Shown piece by piece: positions 41,415 to 52,821 of a stretch of DNA of 64,000 bases. The first letter of the stretch is position 1. Each line of letters begins with the position of its first letter. The notes under the pieces were generated by a model. The model saw only the letters and a program-made list of their open reading frames with translations. It was not told the origin of the DNA and did not search any database. The position numbers were made by a program, and so were the translations under genes. This DNA comes from Thalassotalea sediminis (GTDB lineage: Bacteria; Pseudomonadota; Gammaproteobacteria; Enterobacterales; Alteromonadaceae), in assembly GCF_030295915.1 (NCBI RefSeq), contig NZ_AP027361.1:2604001-2668000 (forward strand). Direction: 5' to 3'.

Positions 41415-42752
41415 ATGACGCAGCTCAGGGATTCATTTCACTCGCGGATAGGCTTTGTTTTAGCTGCCGCTGGTTCCGCAATTGGATTAGGTAATATTTG
41501 GGGCTTTCCCACCAATGCCGCTAATAATGGTGGTGGTGCTTTCTTATTTGTCTATTTAGTTGTGACCTTACTATTAGCGCTTCCTGCCCTTTATGCTGAA
41601 GTTTATATTGGTAACCAAGCACAAAAAAACCCTGTATCTGCGCTTGGAGATGCCTGCAAAGGGGTGTCTGAATCATTAGGGCGTAAAGCTGGTATTATTG
41701 GGCTTTGTGGCGCGATAATGATGTTAAGCTTTTACACCATCGTCGCCGGCTGGATGTTATCTCATGCGTTATCAGCCATTACAGAAATTATTGGTTTAAC
41801 CGACTTGTCTCACTGGTTAGCAACATCGAGTACGGAAAGGAACCTATTATTTACACCTATTTTTATTCTACTTGGTGCTGCGATAATTCATCAGGGAGTC
41901 AACGCAGGTATAGAAAAATGGTCGACACGCCTGATGCCTATCCTGTTGATTATGCTCATTGGTTTAATCATCTATATATTACAACAACCAGGTGCAACAG
42001 AAGGGCTACAGGTATACTTGGTACCTGATTTTAGTCAAATAACAAATCCCAAATTAATTGTATCAGCCATGGGGCAAGCATTTTTCTCACTATCTATCGG
42101 TGTAGGTGGCATGATGGTTTACGGCTCCTATATGCAAAAAGACAAAGATTTAGGTAAGCTTGTTCTTTCAATTACTGCGCTAGATACGGGAATTGCTTTC
42201 TTAGCAGGTTTATTGATAATTCCAGCATTGTTTGTTGCACAGCATGCAGGACAACAGGTCTTTCAAGGAAATGAGTTGATTGGTGAAGGGCAGCTTATTT
42301 TCCACATATTGCCAGAGTTATTTTCTTCAATGGGCACCATGGGTTTAGTCGTTGCAGCTGGTTTCTTTCTATTACTTTCCATAGCAGCATTAACATCAAC
42401 AATTTCTTCAACAGAAGTACCTGTAGCTTACCTCGTTGAAGATAAACAATTGTCACGTCAGAAAGCTACGTGGATTGTATCAGCAACAGTCATGTTTTTT
42501 TCAATGTTATTAATTGCCTTTTTTGATGTACTTTTTGGTGCTTTTATTCGGGTGCTCACCACGATACTGCAACCATTAAGCTGTTTATTTTACTTTATTG
42601 TTGTTGGTTGGTTATGGCACCGAGGCAATAAACTACGTGACAAAGCCTTACAACAAAATAGACCATGGTTAAGTCATTGGGGTAACTATTTACGTTTTGT
42701 TTGCCCTGTACTGCTAACCGTGGTGTTTATCAACGTTGCGATTTTGAATTAA
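41415..42752 (+). CDS. Sodium-dependent NSS-family transporter
   Basis: 445 residues, about eleven membrane segments. The family start RIGFVLAAAGSAIGLGNIWGFP holds the unwound Na-binding region, and SLSIGVGGMMVYGSY is the TM6 motif. It imports amino acids or similar solutes with Na+, like LeuT or MhsT; substrate unknown. No partner genes: single unit between the divergent MBL gene and the convergent periplasmic protein gene. Confidence 0.93.
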   Translation: MTQLRDSFHSRIGFVLAAAGSAIGLGNIWGFPTNAANNGGGAFLFVYLVVTLLLALPALYAEVYIGNQAQKNPVSALGDACKGVSESLGRKAGIIGLCGAIMMLSFYTIVAGWMLSHALSAITEIIGLTDLSHWLATSSTERNLLFTPIFILLGAAIIHQGVNAGIEKWSTRLMPILLIMLIGLIIYILQQPGATEGLQVYLVPDFSQITNPKLIVSAMGQAFFSLSIGVGGMMVYGSYMQKDKDLGKLVLSITALDTGIAFLAGLLIIPALFVAQHAGQQVFQGNELIGEGQLIFHILPELFSSMGTMGLVVAAGFFLLLSIAALTSTISSTEVPVAYLVEDKQLSRQKATWIVSATVMFFSMLLIAFFDVLFGAFIRVLTTILQPLSCLFYFIVVGWLWHRGNKLRDKALQQNRPWLSHWGNYLRFVCPVLLTVVFINVAILN

Positions 42753-42809
42753 CCATTGTTCAGACATTAGTAAGTAATAATCACTACTAGATTTATTTAC
42801 TAATGTCAG

Positions 42810-43508
42810 CTAATTACTTTCTTTGTTTAATCGCACAAGCCCTCGATCAAGCGCCTGAATTAAAGCGGGTGTGTCTGCATTTTTACGGCTAAAAGCAACA
42901 TAAATATCACTTTGGTGGTTTAAAGCGCCTTTGACAATTGCACTTTGTGGTAACGACATTTCAGCCAAGGTATATGTAGCAACCTCATCAAACATTATCG
43001 CCACCTCTATTCGCTCATTGATCAACATACCTATAAGTTGTTGCTGCGTTGACACCCTAAACTCTTTAAAACGGTGTCGATTTCGCTCATAGTCGTCACC
43101 ATATTCATAGCCAATAATAAGCCCGATAGCAGTATTATCGTTGAGTTGTTCTATAGATTTATATGGTTTTACCTTATTTACTGGGTAGTAATAAGAGGCT
43201 TTTGCCACCAATAATGCTTGCTCTCCAAAAGCAAAACGTTGCTCTGTATCTTTTTGGCGTGTTACATTAAAACAAGCATTAACTAGACCTTTTTCAGTCA
43301 TCATTAGCGCTCGAGCATAAGGTACAGAAATGAACTCAACCGAAAACTGACTATCAGCCAGTGCGCTTTCAATTAAGCGCTGAGAAATTCCTTGCCCATT
43401 TCGACCGGAATACGGCGGCCAGCTATCTTCTGCAGCGAAAATAACCTGTTGCTTTGCTGACAAAGGGAACACTGCCAACAATAAGATTGTAAAAAATATT
43501 CTGTCCAT
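42810..43508 (-). CDS. Periplasmic substrate-binding-like protein
   Basis: 232 residues, signal peptide MDRIFFTILLLAVFPLSAK, then a type-II solute-binding domain starting VIFAAEDSWPPYSGRNGQG (SBP_bac_3 pattern) with LVNACFNVTRQKDTEQRFAFG. No transport partners are near. In marine Alteromonadales such stand-alone binders sit beside GGDEF genes, as here (43538, same strand, 30 bases upstream); they may supply a sensed ligand. Start at ATG 43508 (MDRIFF) rather than the GTG-like or ATG codons nine bases upstream. Confidence 0.82.
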   Translation of the reverse strand: MDRIFFTILLLAVFPLSAKQQVIFAAEDSWPPYSGRNGQGISQRLIESALADSQFSVEFISVPYARALMMTEKGLVNACFNVTRQKDTEQRFAFGEQALLVAKASYYYPVNKVKPYKSIEQLNDNTAIGLIIGYEYGDDYERNRHRFKEFRVSTQQQLIGMLINERIEVAIMFDEVATYTLAEMSLPQSAIVKGALNHQSDIYVAFSRKNADTPALIQALDRGLVRLNKESN

Positions 43509-43537
43509 AAAGGCCATTATAACGAGTTCGATAGCAA

Positions 43538-44728
43538 TTAACGACTAACATTGTTTCGCCCCTTCTTTTTCGCTCGATATAGTGCCTGATCAGCAACCTT
43601 AATGACTTGTTCGAATGATTGTTTATCTTCGCGAGTAGAAACGCCCATAGAAACAGTAACACTGACAGTTTTAGTTTGTTCGGTAGGTTTGGTTCCCCGC
43701 GCTTTTTTACTTTTGCGTACAGGGTGCCTAATGATTATTTTATAATCAGCAATTAATTGTCGTATTCGCTCTAATTCAGGTGTTGCTTCATCACCACTCT
43801 TGCGAGGAAAAATAAGTGTAAATTCTTCGCCACCATAACGAAATGCTTTACCGCCTTCTGAAACAGTTGCTAGTTTTGCAGCAACTAACTTTAGCACTTG
43901 GTCGCCAATATCATGACCATAACTGTCATTAAATTTTTTAAAGTGGTCAATATCAACCATTGCTACACAATAGCGCCGTCCAAGAGACAATGCATACTGA
44001 TTTAACGCTCTTCTAGAGGGGATCCCTGTCAATTCATCACGATAAGCTAAATAATAAGAATCAATGACTACCACGACAATATAATGTGCCAGTAATAACA
44101 GCATTATAACACTTAGCGGCAATAAGAGTTGTTGATAGTATGCAAGGGTGGCAATCAACAAGCTCGTTAACAGAGAGGCTATCAGTAAACTAGGGTAACG
44201 TATCGATTGATATAGCACATAAAGTGTCGTAAATATCAATGGCACTGCTAAGGTTATATTAGTACTAATTTGTTCTGGCCAGCCCAGTAAAATTGTTTGT
44301 GCCGCGATATATTCACTTATCATTAACCAAACTTTGGCTAAGCCAATACATACAGCAACGGCTAGTAATCTCAATAAGCCATGAACAGATATTAGCCCGC
44401 GATCTTTAATATTTACCAAAAAACTCAGTAAAAATACCGCCGATAAAAAAATCCATTCTTTGTGTTTAGATAGCGTCTCTAGCTCAACAAGCTTTTGCTG
44501 TATCACTAGGTAATAAATAAGCAATCCGATAATCATCAATGTATATCGACTGCGACTAAATTGCGCTGTAAATAAAATGCCAACGACAAATAAGCCAAAA
44601 ACTATTTGCTCAATAAGCATGATTTTTGAAGACCACAACGCTTCGCTAAAACCGATAATAGCAAACAACAAGCTAATCGCTAGGCCTGTCCACAATGTGG
44701 TTTTAATACCTTCTAGTTTTTGTAGCAA
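43538..44728 (-). CDS. Membrane-bound GGDEF protein
   Basis: 396 residues. Seven or eight membrane segments in residues 1-225 (MASE-like sensor), then GGDEF with RYGGEEF near residue 298. No RxxD inhibitory site is seen just upstream (TVSEGGKAF), so product inhibition may be absent. A Lys-rich insertion (HPVRKSKKARGTKP) follows within the domain. It should make cyclic-di-GMP. Upstream of the periplasmic binder gene on the same strand (29-base gap), perhaps one message. Confidence 0.9.
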   Translation of the reverse strand: MLQKLEGIKTTLWTGLAISLLFAIIGFSEALWSSKIMLIEQIVFGLFVVGILFTAQFSRSRYTLMIIGLLIYYLVIQQKLVELETLSKHKEWIFLSAVFLLSFLVNIKDRGLISVHGLLRLLAVAVCIGLAKVWLMISEYIAAQTILLGWPEQISTNITLAVPLIFTTLYVLYQSIRYPSLLIASLLTSLLIATLAYYQQLLLPLSVIMLLLLAHYIVVVVIDSYYLAYRDELTGIPSRRALNQYALSLGRRYCVAMVDIDHFKKFNDSYGHDIGDQVLKLVAAKLATVSEGGKAFRYGGEEFTLIFPRKSGDEATPELERIRQLIADYKIIIRHPVRKSKKARGTKPTEQTKTVSVTVSMGVSTREDKQSFEQVIKVADQALYRAKKKGRNNVSR

Positions 44729-44819
44729 ATGTACAACCTTATCATTTTTATTCTTAGTTAACCCTAAGCGCTAAGCACATCAAAGACTTGTCTATTGTAT
44801 GGTTGGAATGAAGTAGCAA

Positions 44820-46178
44820 TCAACTTGTTTTTTCTTGTAACAGTTGTGTTTCTTGCTTATCTTCATTGCTAATGTCTACTTGTTCAATTTTTTCAAACCG
44901 TGCCGATATTTTATCTGCTGAAGTATGAATTTGTTTTACATCAGTAGACGCTTGGTCAATATGTCTTGCTAAGTTATTAAATCGCGTTTTAAAACGTGAA
45001 AAATCTGCCGATAATTCCCCTAAATGCGCTTTAATTATATGTACCTGTTCTCGTGTTGCTTCATCTTTTAACACTGCTCTAGCCGTCGTTAAAATTGCCA
45101 TTAACGTTGTTGGCGACGTTAACCAAACACGCTGGTTATTCGCGTGTTCGACTAAATCAGGGAAGTGGCTATGTATTTCAGCAAATATTGCTTCTGCTGG
45201 TATAAACATAATCGCACCATCAGCCGTTTCACCACTGATTAAATATTTACTACTAATGTCATTAATATGCTTTTTAATATCGGTTTTAAATTGTTTCTCC
45301 GCCACCTTACGTTCTAACTCACTGGCGTCAATGTTGGTCATTCTCTTATAACTTTCTAACGGAAATTTCGCATCAATAACAACATTGCCTGTTGGTTCAG
45401 GCAACCATAAAACACAATCTGCTATTTTAGTATTCGATAATGTATATTGCAGACTAAAGTGCTGCTCTGGAAGCACATTACGAATTAGCGCGCTAAGCTG
45501 TACTTCGCCAAAGGCACCTCGTGAACGTTTATCAGATAATACTTCTTGCAAAGAAACAACATTACTCGAAAGTTCCGTGATCTTCTTTTGAGCATCATCT
45601 ATCAATGCTAATCGTTTAACGATATCGCTAAATGTTTTACTGGTTTTTTCAAAACCATCGGCTAAGCGTTTTTCAACTTGCTCACTAATTTCTTTTAGAC
45701 GATTATCCGTCGCTCCAGTTAATTCTGATACTTTATTTGCTATTTTATCGCTCGCTACATTCAGTGACTTCGCTTGTTCTTCCCGGTTCGCTTGATTATG
45801 TTTAGCAATAACATCTAGCAGTTGTTCTAACGCGACTGCTTGAGTCTTTGAAAAGTCTTGTTGGTGTTTGTGTAGCATATTTTGCAGTAATTGCGCTTCT
45901 TCTCGCGCTCTTTGATGCTGCTGCTGCGTACTTTCTGTAAAAAGCTTATGTTGCGCTAGTTTACTGTCACTAAACTGCTGTTGAAGAAGATGCTGATACC
46001 CTTGTAGGTGCTCCTGTAATAAAGACTTCATTTCTAGCGCTTGAGCATTGTTATTTATAGCAAAAATCTGTCCTAGAACAACGCCTAGCAATAACAATAA
46101 CAACGCTATCGCCGTTAAAAAAAATAACTGTTCACCACTTAACTGACTAAAAAAACCGTTTAAAAAAGCTAACATCAT
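44820..46178 (-). CDS. rmuC: DNA recombination protein RmuC
   Basis: 452 residues. N-terminal membrane segment (FFLTAIALLLLLLGVVLGQIF), a long coiled coil (about 40-190), then the RmuC nuclease-like core (RGAFGEVQLSALIRNVLPEQHF, VVIDAKFPLESYKRM, MFIPAEAIFAEI). It limits recombination and rearrangement at inverted repeats; the core belongs to the restriction-endonuclease-like fold. The usual length is about 470. It lies behind the fumarase gene on the same strand but is separated by a terminator. Confidence 0.95.
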   Translation of the reverse strand: MMLAFLNGFFSQLSGEQLFFLTAIALLLLLLGVVLGQIFAINNNAQALEMKSLLQEHLQGYQHLLQQQFSDSKLAQHKLFTESTQQQHQRAREEAQLLQNMLHKHQQDFSKTQAVALEQLLDVIAKHNQANREEQAKSLNVASDKIANKVSELTGATDNRLKEISEQVEKRLADGFEKTSKTFSDIVKRLALIDDAQKKITELSSNVVSLQEVLSDKRSRGAFGEVQLSALIRNVLPEQHFSLQYTLSNTKIADCVLWLPEPTGNVVIDAKFPLESYKRMTNIDASELERKVAEKQFKTDIKKHINDISSKYLISGETADGAIMFIPAEAIFAEIHSHFPDLVEHANNQRVWLTSPTTLMAILTTARAVLKDEATREQVHIIKAHLGELSADFSRFKTRFNNLARHIDQASTDVKQIHTSADKISARFEKIEQVDISNEDKQETQLLQEKTS

Positions 46179-46240
46179 TTCGAACCACTGTAATTATTAA
46201 CAGGTATTTAAGCACAGCAACCACTAAATGCCAACAATAA

Positions 46241-46272
46241 AAAAAACGGTAAGCAAAAGCTTACCGTTTTTT
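46241..46272. terminator. Terminator of the fumarase gene
   Basis: AAAAAACGGTAAGC (46241-46254), loop AAAA, GCTTACCGTTTTTT (46259-46272), a strong stem with runs on both sides, 20 bases after the fum stop on the minus strand and before rmuC. Confidence 0.88.
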
Positions 46273-46291
46273 CATATACATTAACGAACTT

Positions 46292-47827
46292 TTACTTGCT
46301 TGATGTTAATGCTTTGTCTAACTCTTCAATTTTAGCTTTCCAAATCGCTGGACCAGTAACATGTGCAGATTCACCTGTAGAGTCGACTGCTACTGTCACA
46401 GGCATATCTTCAACTTCAAATTCGTAAATTGCTTCCATGCCAAGCTCTTCAAATGCAACTACGCGTGCTTTTTTAATCGCTTTAGATACTAAATATGCTG
46501 CGCCGCCTACAGCCATTAAATACACAGATTTATGCGTTTTAATACTTTCTACTGTCGCAGGCCCACGCTCTGCTTTACCAATTGTACCGAGTAAGCCAGT
46601 ATCATTTAGCATCATTTCAGTAAATTTATCCATGCGAGTTGCCGTTGTTGGTCCCGCAGGACCAACTGCTTCATCACCAATAGCATCAACTGGACCAACG
46701 TAATAAATAAATTTATTAGTAAAATCTACACCGTCAGGTAAACCCTCACCAGAGTTTAGTAATTCTTGAATTTTCTTATGCGCTGCATCGCGACCAGTTA
46801 ATATTTTGCCTGACAGTAGTACTGTTTCACCCGTTTTCCATTCAGCAATATCTGCTTTTGTAAGCCCGTCAACATTTACCCGGCGAACATTTTCGCCTAC
46901 TTCCCAGGTTATTTCAGGCCAATCTTCCAACTTAGGTGGTGTTAGGTCTGCTGGCCCTGTACCATCAAGGTGAAAGTGAACATGACGTGTCGCAGCACAA
47001 TTAGGGATCATAACAACAGGTTTTGAAGCGGCATGAGTTGGTACGGAGTTTATTTTAACATCAACAACAGTGGTTAAACCACCTAAGCCTTGAGCGCCAA
47101 TGCCTAACTTATTAACTCGTTCATAAATTTCTAGGCGTAATGCTTCTTCTGCACTTTGCGGGCCACGGTCTATTAACTCTTGAATATTAACAGGGTCCAT
47201 CAGACTTTCTTTCGCAAGCACCCCTGCTTTTTCAGCAGTACCACCAACACCGATGCCTATCATCCCAGGTGGACACCAGCCGGCTCCCATTGTAGGCAAT
47301 GTTTTTACGACCCAATCAGCGATTGAATCACTCGGGTTCAACATCGCCATTTTTGTTTTATTTTCACTTCCGCCACCTTTAGCAGCAATCATTACTTCTA
47401 CTTCGTCACCAGCAACCATGTCTATGTGAACAACAGATGGTGTATTGTCTTTGGTATTTTTACGCGCACCTGCTGGGTCAGCAACAATAGAAGCCCTTAA
47501 AGGGTTATCTGGATTCAAGTATGCGCGACGTGTCCCTTCATCGACCATTTGTTGAACAGTCATGTCAGTTTTATCCCATTTTACATCCATGCCTATTTTA
47601 ACAAAGCAGGTTACGATACCTGTGTCTTGGCAAATAGGACGTTTTCCATGTGCAGACATACGAGAGTTAATGAGAATTTGTGCTATCGCATCTTTTGCTG
47701 CTTGGCTTTCTTCTTTGTGGTAAGCCTTTTCAAGTGCTTGCACAAAATCTAGTGGATGGTAATAAGAAATATATTGCAATGCATCTGCAATACTGTCGAT
47801 CATATCTTGTTGTTTGATAATAGCCAT
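46292..47827 (-). CDS. fumA: Class I fumarate hydratase
   Basis: 511 residues, iron-sulfur fumarase of the TCA cycle (fumarate to malate). The Fe-S Cys ligands are seen as ICQDTG near 62, PNCAATRHVHF near 279, and a further Cys in the C-terminal half. GGGSENKTKMAMLNPSD and GPTTATRMDKF match the FumA/FumB family. Whether it is the aerobic or anaerobic isoenzyme is unclear. The start ATG at 47827 has no clear RBS. Divergent from pabB. Confidence 0.95.
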   Translation of the reverse strand: MAIIKQQDMIDSIADALQYISYYHPLDFVQALEKAYHKEESQAAKDAIAQILINSRMSAHGKRPICQDTGIVTCFVKIGMDVKWDKTDMTVQQMVDEGTRRAYLNPDNPLRASIVADPAGARKNTKDNTPSVVHIDMVAGDEVEVMIAAKGGGSENKTKMAMLNPSDSIADWVVKTLPTMGAGWCPPGMIGIGVGGTAEKAGVLAKESLMDPVNIQELIDRGPQSAEEALRLEIYERVNKLGIGAQGLGGLTTVVDVKINSVPTHAASKPVVMIPNCAATRHVHFHLDGTGPADLTPPKLEDWPEITWEVGENVRRVNVDGLTKADIAEWKTGETVLLSGKILTGRDAAHKKIQELLNSGEGLPDGVDFTNKFIYYVGPVDAIGDEAVGPAGPTTATRMDKFTEMMLNDTGLLGTIGKAERGPATVESIKTHKSVYLMAVGGAAYLVSKAIKKARVVAFEELGMEAIYEFEVEDMPVTVAVDSTGESAHVTGPAIWKAKIEELDKALTSSK

Positions 47828-47969
47828 ATTTGCCCTTTAACGGTTTTCAGGTTGTTCTTTCTACGTTAACTATAGCGAAAGTATTGAAAGTTATATTTTT
47901 GCCGATATGATACCCTGCTTGAATCACGCTCGCCAGTGGCGACGTTTGAATATTTAAAAGGTAGTCACA

Positions 47970-49370
47970 TTGTCGCAGCATTGTAAATCAAATATTACCG
48001 CGAAACCTTTGCACTTTAGTCAAAAGCTAACACCGACCGAAGTCTTTGCTTCTATCGCCAATACTCCTTGGTCTATGTGGCTTGATTCCTCAAGCGATGA
48101 TCATGTTGATAGCCAATTTGATATAATGGTTTGGTCGCCAAAGGCGACAATTGTTGCAAATAATCAACAGGTTACCATTGCCAAAGATCAGCTTGACGAA
48201 ACAACGTTGACCGGACATGACCCGTTAACGGTGCTGTCAAACGTTCAAGATGAAATATTCGCATCTATAGATATTGATGTTGCTCACTTACCCTTTACTG
48301 GTGGTGCGCTTGGTTACTTCTCTTATGATCTAGGTAGAAGTTTTGAACGACTCCCAGATAAGGCTGTTAAAGATATAGATATGCCAGAAATGGCAATAGG
48401 CATATATACCAACGCCATAATATTTGACAACAAATCACAACAATACTATTTAATTTGTCTAGAACATGAACGTAGCGAGCATGTTCAAAAGTTTTCTACA
48501 ATTAGCCATTCAGCGTTATCTAAAGCGACCAATTTTACCTTAACGGCACCTTGGGAAACCAATATAACCAAAACACAATATTATGATAAATTTGCACAAG
48601 TACAACGCTATTTAATCAATGGTGATTGTTATCAAATTAACTTAACGCAACGATTTTCTAGCCGCTATAGTGGTGATGAATTTTTAGCTTATTTAGCCTT
48701 AAGAGAAACAAATAAAGCGCCCTTTTCTGCTTTCATACGATTACCTAATTTTAGTATTTTAAGTGTCTCTCCTGAACGTTTTATTCAAGTAAAACAAGGC
48801 ATGGTGCAAACAAAACCAATCAAAGGCACAATGGCGCGTAAAGATGACCCAAAAGCAGACCAACAACAAAAAGACCTCTTAAGCCAATCAAATAAAGATA
48901 AAGCTGAAAACTTAATGATTGTTGACTTATTACGCAATGACATTAGTAAAGTATGCCAGGCAGGATCCGTCGTTGTACCAACCTTGTTTGATATTGAGAG
49001 CTTTCCAGCGGTACACCATCTCGTAAGTACCGTTGAGGGAAAACTAAAAGATGGTAAAACAGCTGTAGATTTATTAAGGGCGTCCTTTCCTGGCGGCTCT
49101 ATAACCGGCGCACCCAAAATTCGTGCGATGGAAATCATTGATGAATTAGAGCCACAACGAAGAAGCATATACTGTGGCGCTATTGGATACATTTCCGCAA
49201 ATGGAAATATGGATACAAGTATAACCATCCGCACACTTGTCTGCAAAAATCAGCAAATATTTTGTTGGGCCGGCGGTGGCATTGTCGCTGACTCTAGTGC
49301 AGAAGATGAATACCAAGAAAGTTTAGACAAAGTAAATAAAATTCTTCCTGTTCTCGCCGCAATGCCATAA
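47970..49370 (+). CDS. pabB: Aminodeoxychorismate synthase component I PabB
   Basis: 466-residue synthase that turns chorismate and ammonia into 4-amino-4-deoxychorismate for folate. RETNKAPFSAFIRL, PIKGTMAR and PGGSITGAPK are PabB/TrpE landmarks; the PIKGT Lys marks aminodeoxychorismate rather than anthranilate synthase. The only upstream start fitting the N-terminus is TTG at 47970, with AAAGGTAG 7 bases before it; the first ATG would remove the first 37 codons. nudL follows in the same direction. Confidence 0.93.
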   Translation: MSQHCKSNITAKPLHFSQKLTPTEVFASIANTPWSMWLDSSSDDHVDSQFDIMVWSPKATIVANNQQVTIAKDQLDETTLTGHDPLTVLSNVQDEIFASIDIDVAHLPFTGGALGYFSYDLGRSFERLPDKAVKDIDMPEMAIGIYTNAIIFDNKSQQYYLICLEHERSEHVQKFSTISHSALSKATNFTLTAPWETNITKTQYYDKFAQVQRYLINGDCYQINLTQRFSSRYSGDEFLAYLALRETNKAPFSAFIRLPNFSILSVSPERFIQVKQGMVQTKPIKGTMARKDDPKADQQQKDLLSQSNKDKAENLMIVDLLRNDISKVCQAGSVVVPTLFDIESFPAVHHLVSTVEGKLKDGKTAVDLLRASFPGGSITGAPKIRAMEIIDELEPQRRSIYCGAIGYISANGNMDTSITIRTLVCKNQQIFCWAGGGIVADSSAEDEYQESLDKVNKILPVLAAMP

Positions 49371-49420
49371 CATTTAGCATAACAATCTAGGCTCTTAACC
49401 GGATTTTTAGGCGTGATTCA

Positions 49421-49996
49421 ATGGATAGAAAAGAGTTTTTAAACAAATTTCATTTACATCAACTGTCATCGAATGACGTTTATCATGACTTCATTGCTAA
49501 AAGTAAGGTACGACAGTCGGCAGTGTTAGTGGCGTTAGTAGAATTAAACAACAACTTACAAGTAATTTTAACAAAACGTTCTGAACACTTAAGACATCAC
49601 CCAGGACAAATTAGTTTTCCAGGCGGAAAAGTTGAAGCACAAGATAGAAATGTCATTGATACCGCATTACGCGAGGCGAACGAAGAAATAGGTATAAGTG
49701 CTGATAACATTGAAATTTTAGGGCAACTTCCAGACTATCAAACACTTACAGGGTTTACAATTAGCCCAATAATCGCGTTATTATCAGAGATGCCTCATTA
49801 TATAATCGATAACAATGAAGTGGCTCACGTTTTTGAAGTACCCTTGGCTCACTTTCTTGATCAAAATAATCATATTATTGTAGACATCGAACGCCATTCA
49901 CGAAAACATCCTGTTTATTATATGCCGTACCATGAACATAATATTTGGGGTGCTACCGCTGCGATTCTAAAAGATCTGTGCCAACACTTACGATAA
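49421..49996 (+). CDS. nudL: CoA pyrophosphohydrolase NudL
   Basis: 191 residues with the UPF0035/CoA-binding segment LTKRSEHLRHHPGQISFPGG and a Nudix box ending REANEEIG (84-91). Hydrolyses CoA to 4'-phosphopantetheine and 3',5'-ADP; YMPYHEHNIWGATAAI is typical of the C-terminus. It is 50 bases after pabB and probably on the same message. Confidence 0.92.
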   Translation: MDRKEFLNKFHLHQLSSNDVYHDFIAKSKVRQSAVLVALVELNNNLQVILTKRSEHLRHHPGQISFPGGKVEAQDRNVIDTALREANEEIGISADNIEILGQLPDYQTLTGFTISPIIALLSEMPHYIIDNNEVAHVFEVPLAHFLDQNNHIIVDIERHSRKHPVYYMPYHEHNIWGATAAILKDLCQHLR

Positions 49997-50129
49997 TTTG
50001 CGCCAAGGTGCTATAGATTTTCACGCAGTTACAGCTAAACTTATTTAGAAACGTAATACTTTATTGTATTATTACCGAAGATTATTTCCTAAAATTCTAA
50101 AAATTATAACTATTATTCAGGTTTAACGC

Positions 50130-51506
50130 ATGATTAGTGTATTTGATATGTTTTCAATTGGTATTGGTCCTTCAAGTTCCCATACCGTTGGTCCAATGAA
50201 AGCGGCAAAATTATTTGTCGATCACCTTGCTGAGCAAAAATTAGCAGACAATGTTGATCGATTCAAAGTTGAACTCTTTGGTTCATTGGGTCAAACAGGC
50301 GTTGGGCATGGCACAGGTAAAGCAGTTATTTTAGGGCTTTCCGGTGAAAAACCAGAAGAAATTCCGGTAACGTCAATAGACAGCATAATAAAGCAGGTTA
50401 ATGATACACAAAAGATTTCTTTATCATCTGGTAAGCAAGTGGATTTCCCCAAGGAAGATGCCATTATTTACCACAGAAGAAAAACATTACCTGCACATGC
50501 TAACGCAATGACGCTTTTTGCTTTTCAAAACGATAATGTCATTTTTGAAGAAACCTATTATTCTATTGGTGGTGGTTTTATCGTACAAGATTGTGATTTT
50601 GAAAAAGAAAAAGACAAAGCATTATCCTTACATAATAATATTATTCGCCCTCATAAATTTTCCAGTGCAGACGAGTTAATTAGTATAGCAGCAGAAAAAG
50701 GACTGAGTATTAGCACGATAATGATGGAAAACGAAAAGTGCTTAGCTGATGAACAAACAATAAGAAAAGAACTTGTTAACATTTGGCAAGCAATGAAAGA
50801 CAGTGTCGAACGAGGCATGAAAACGGAAGGTATATTACCCGGTGGCTTAAAAGTAACACGTCGAGCACCTGCACTGTTTCGCTCTCTGTCAGTCGAAAGT
50901 AATAATGATCCATTAAGTGCAATGGACTGGGTTAACTTGTTTGCCCTTGCTGTTAACGAAGAAAATGCTGCAGGTAGCCGTGTTGTTACCGCGCCTACTA
51001 ATGGTGCAGCAGGTATCATTCCTGCGGTATTATGTTACTACGATAAATTTATAAGACCAGTTACCGATGAAGATTGCATTCGCTATTTACTCACCGCTGC
51101 AGCGATTGGCATTTTATATAAAACCAATGCGACAATTTCTGGCGCTGAAGGTGGTTGCCAAGCCGAGGTTGGTGTTGCTTGTTCAATGGCTGCAGGAGCG
51201 TTAACTGAAGTAATGGGTGGTAGTCCAAAGCAAGTCGAAAATGCCGCCGAAATTGGCATGGAACATAACCTTGGCTTAACCTGCGATCCTGTTGGTGGTT
51301 TAGTACAAGTTCCTTGTATAGAAAGAAATGCCATGGGTTCCGTTAAAGCGATTAATGCTTCACGTTTGGCTTTAAGAGGCACAGGCACACAAAAGGTTTC
51401 ACTAGACAAAGTTATTAAAACGATGTGGGAAACTGGAAATGATATGAAAACTAAATATAAAGAAACGTCTAGAGGTGGGTTAGCCGTTAATATTATCGAA
51501 TGTTAA
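50130..51506 (+). CDS. sdaA: L-serine ammonia-lyase, iron-sulfur type
   Basis: 458 residues, single-chain enzyme: beta domain at the N-terminus ([22 protein letters not shown]) and alpha domain with [21 protein letters not shown], which holds the cluster cysteines. Converts serine to pyruvate and ammonia. Paralogues sdaA/sdaB cannot be told apart here. A long hairpin follows before cysB, and the upstream leader (49997-50129) has a possible -10 TATTAT. Confidence 0.95.
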   Translation: MISVFDMFSIGIGPSSSHTVGPMKAAKLFVDHLAEQKLADNVDRFKVELFGSLGQTGVGHGTGKAVILGLSGEKPEEIPVTSIDSIIKQVNDTQKISLSSGKQVDFPKEDAIIYHRRKTLPAHANAMTLFAFQNDNVIFEETYYSIGGGFIVQDCDFEKEKDKALSLHNNIIRPHKFSSADELISIAAEKGLSISTIMMENEKCLADEQTIRKELVNIWQAMKDSVERGMKTEGILPGGLKVTRRAPALFRSLSVESNNDPLSAMDWVNLFALAVNEENAAGSRVVTAPTNGAAGIIPAVLCYYDKFIRPVTDEDCIRYLLTAAAIGILYKTNATISGAEGGCQAEVGVACSMAAGALTEVMGGSPKQVENAAEIGMEHNLGLTCDPVGGLVQVPCIERNAMGSVKAINASRLALRGTGTQKVSLDKVIKTMWETGNDMKTKYKETSRGGLAVNIIEC

Positions 51507-51511
51507 TGTCT

Positions 51512-51547
51512 ATTAGGCCTTAAAACGTAATTATTTTAAGGCCTAAT
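51512..51547. terminator. Bidirectional hairpin between sda and cysB
   Basis: ATTAGGCCTTAAAA (51512-51525), loop of 8, TTTTAAGGCCTAAT (51534-51547), perfect 14-bp arms between convergent genes. No long T run outside the stem. Confidence 0.7.
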
Positions 51548-51554
51548 GCTGTCA

Positions 51555-52616
<1,062 letters not shown>

Positions 52617-52821
52617 TCATAAAAACGCTAAAAAACCCCTCTTATGAAAGAATATTACAACAATAAGTAAAATAAAAGTACATATTTTAATCTTTTCACT
52701 ATAAATCTAATTATGTTTCATTTTACTATCAGTAATTTGCAAGATAACGCTATGCTAAAGGCTACATTTTTTGTAGACTGAGATATAGTACATAGTAAGC
52801 ATTACAGTTGAGAAGCAAAAT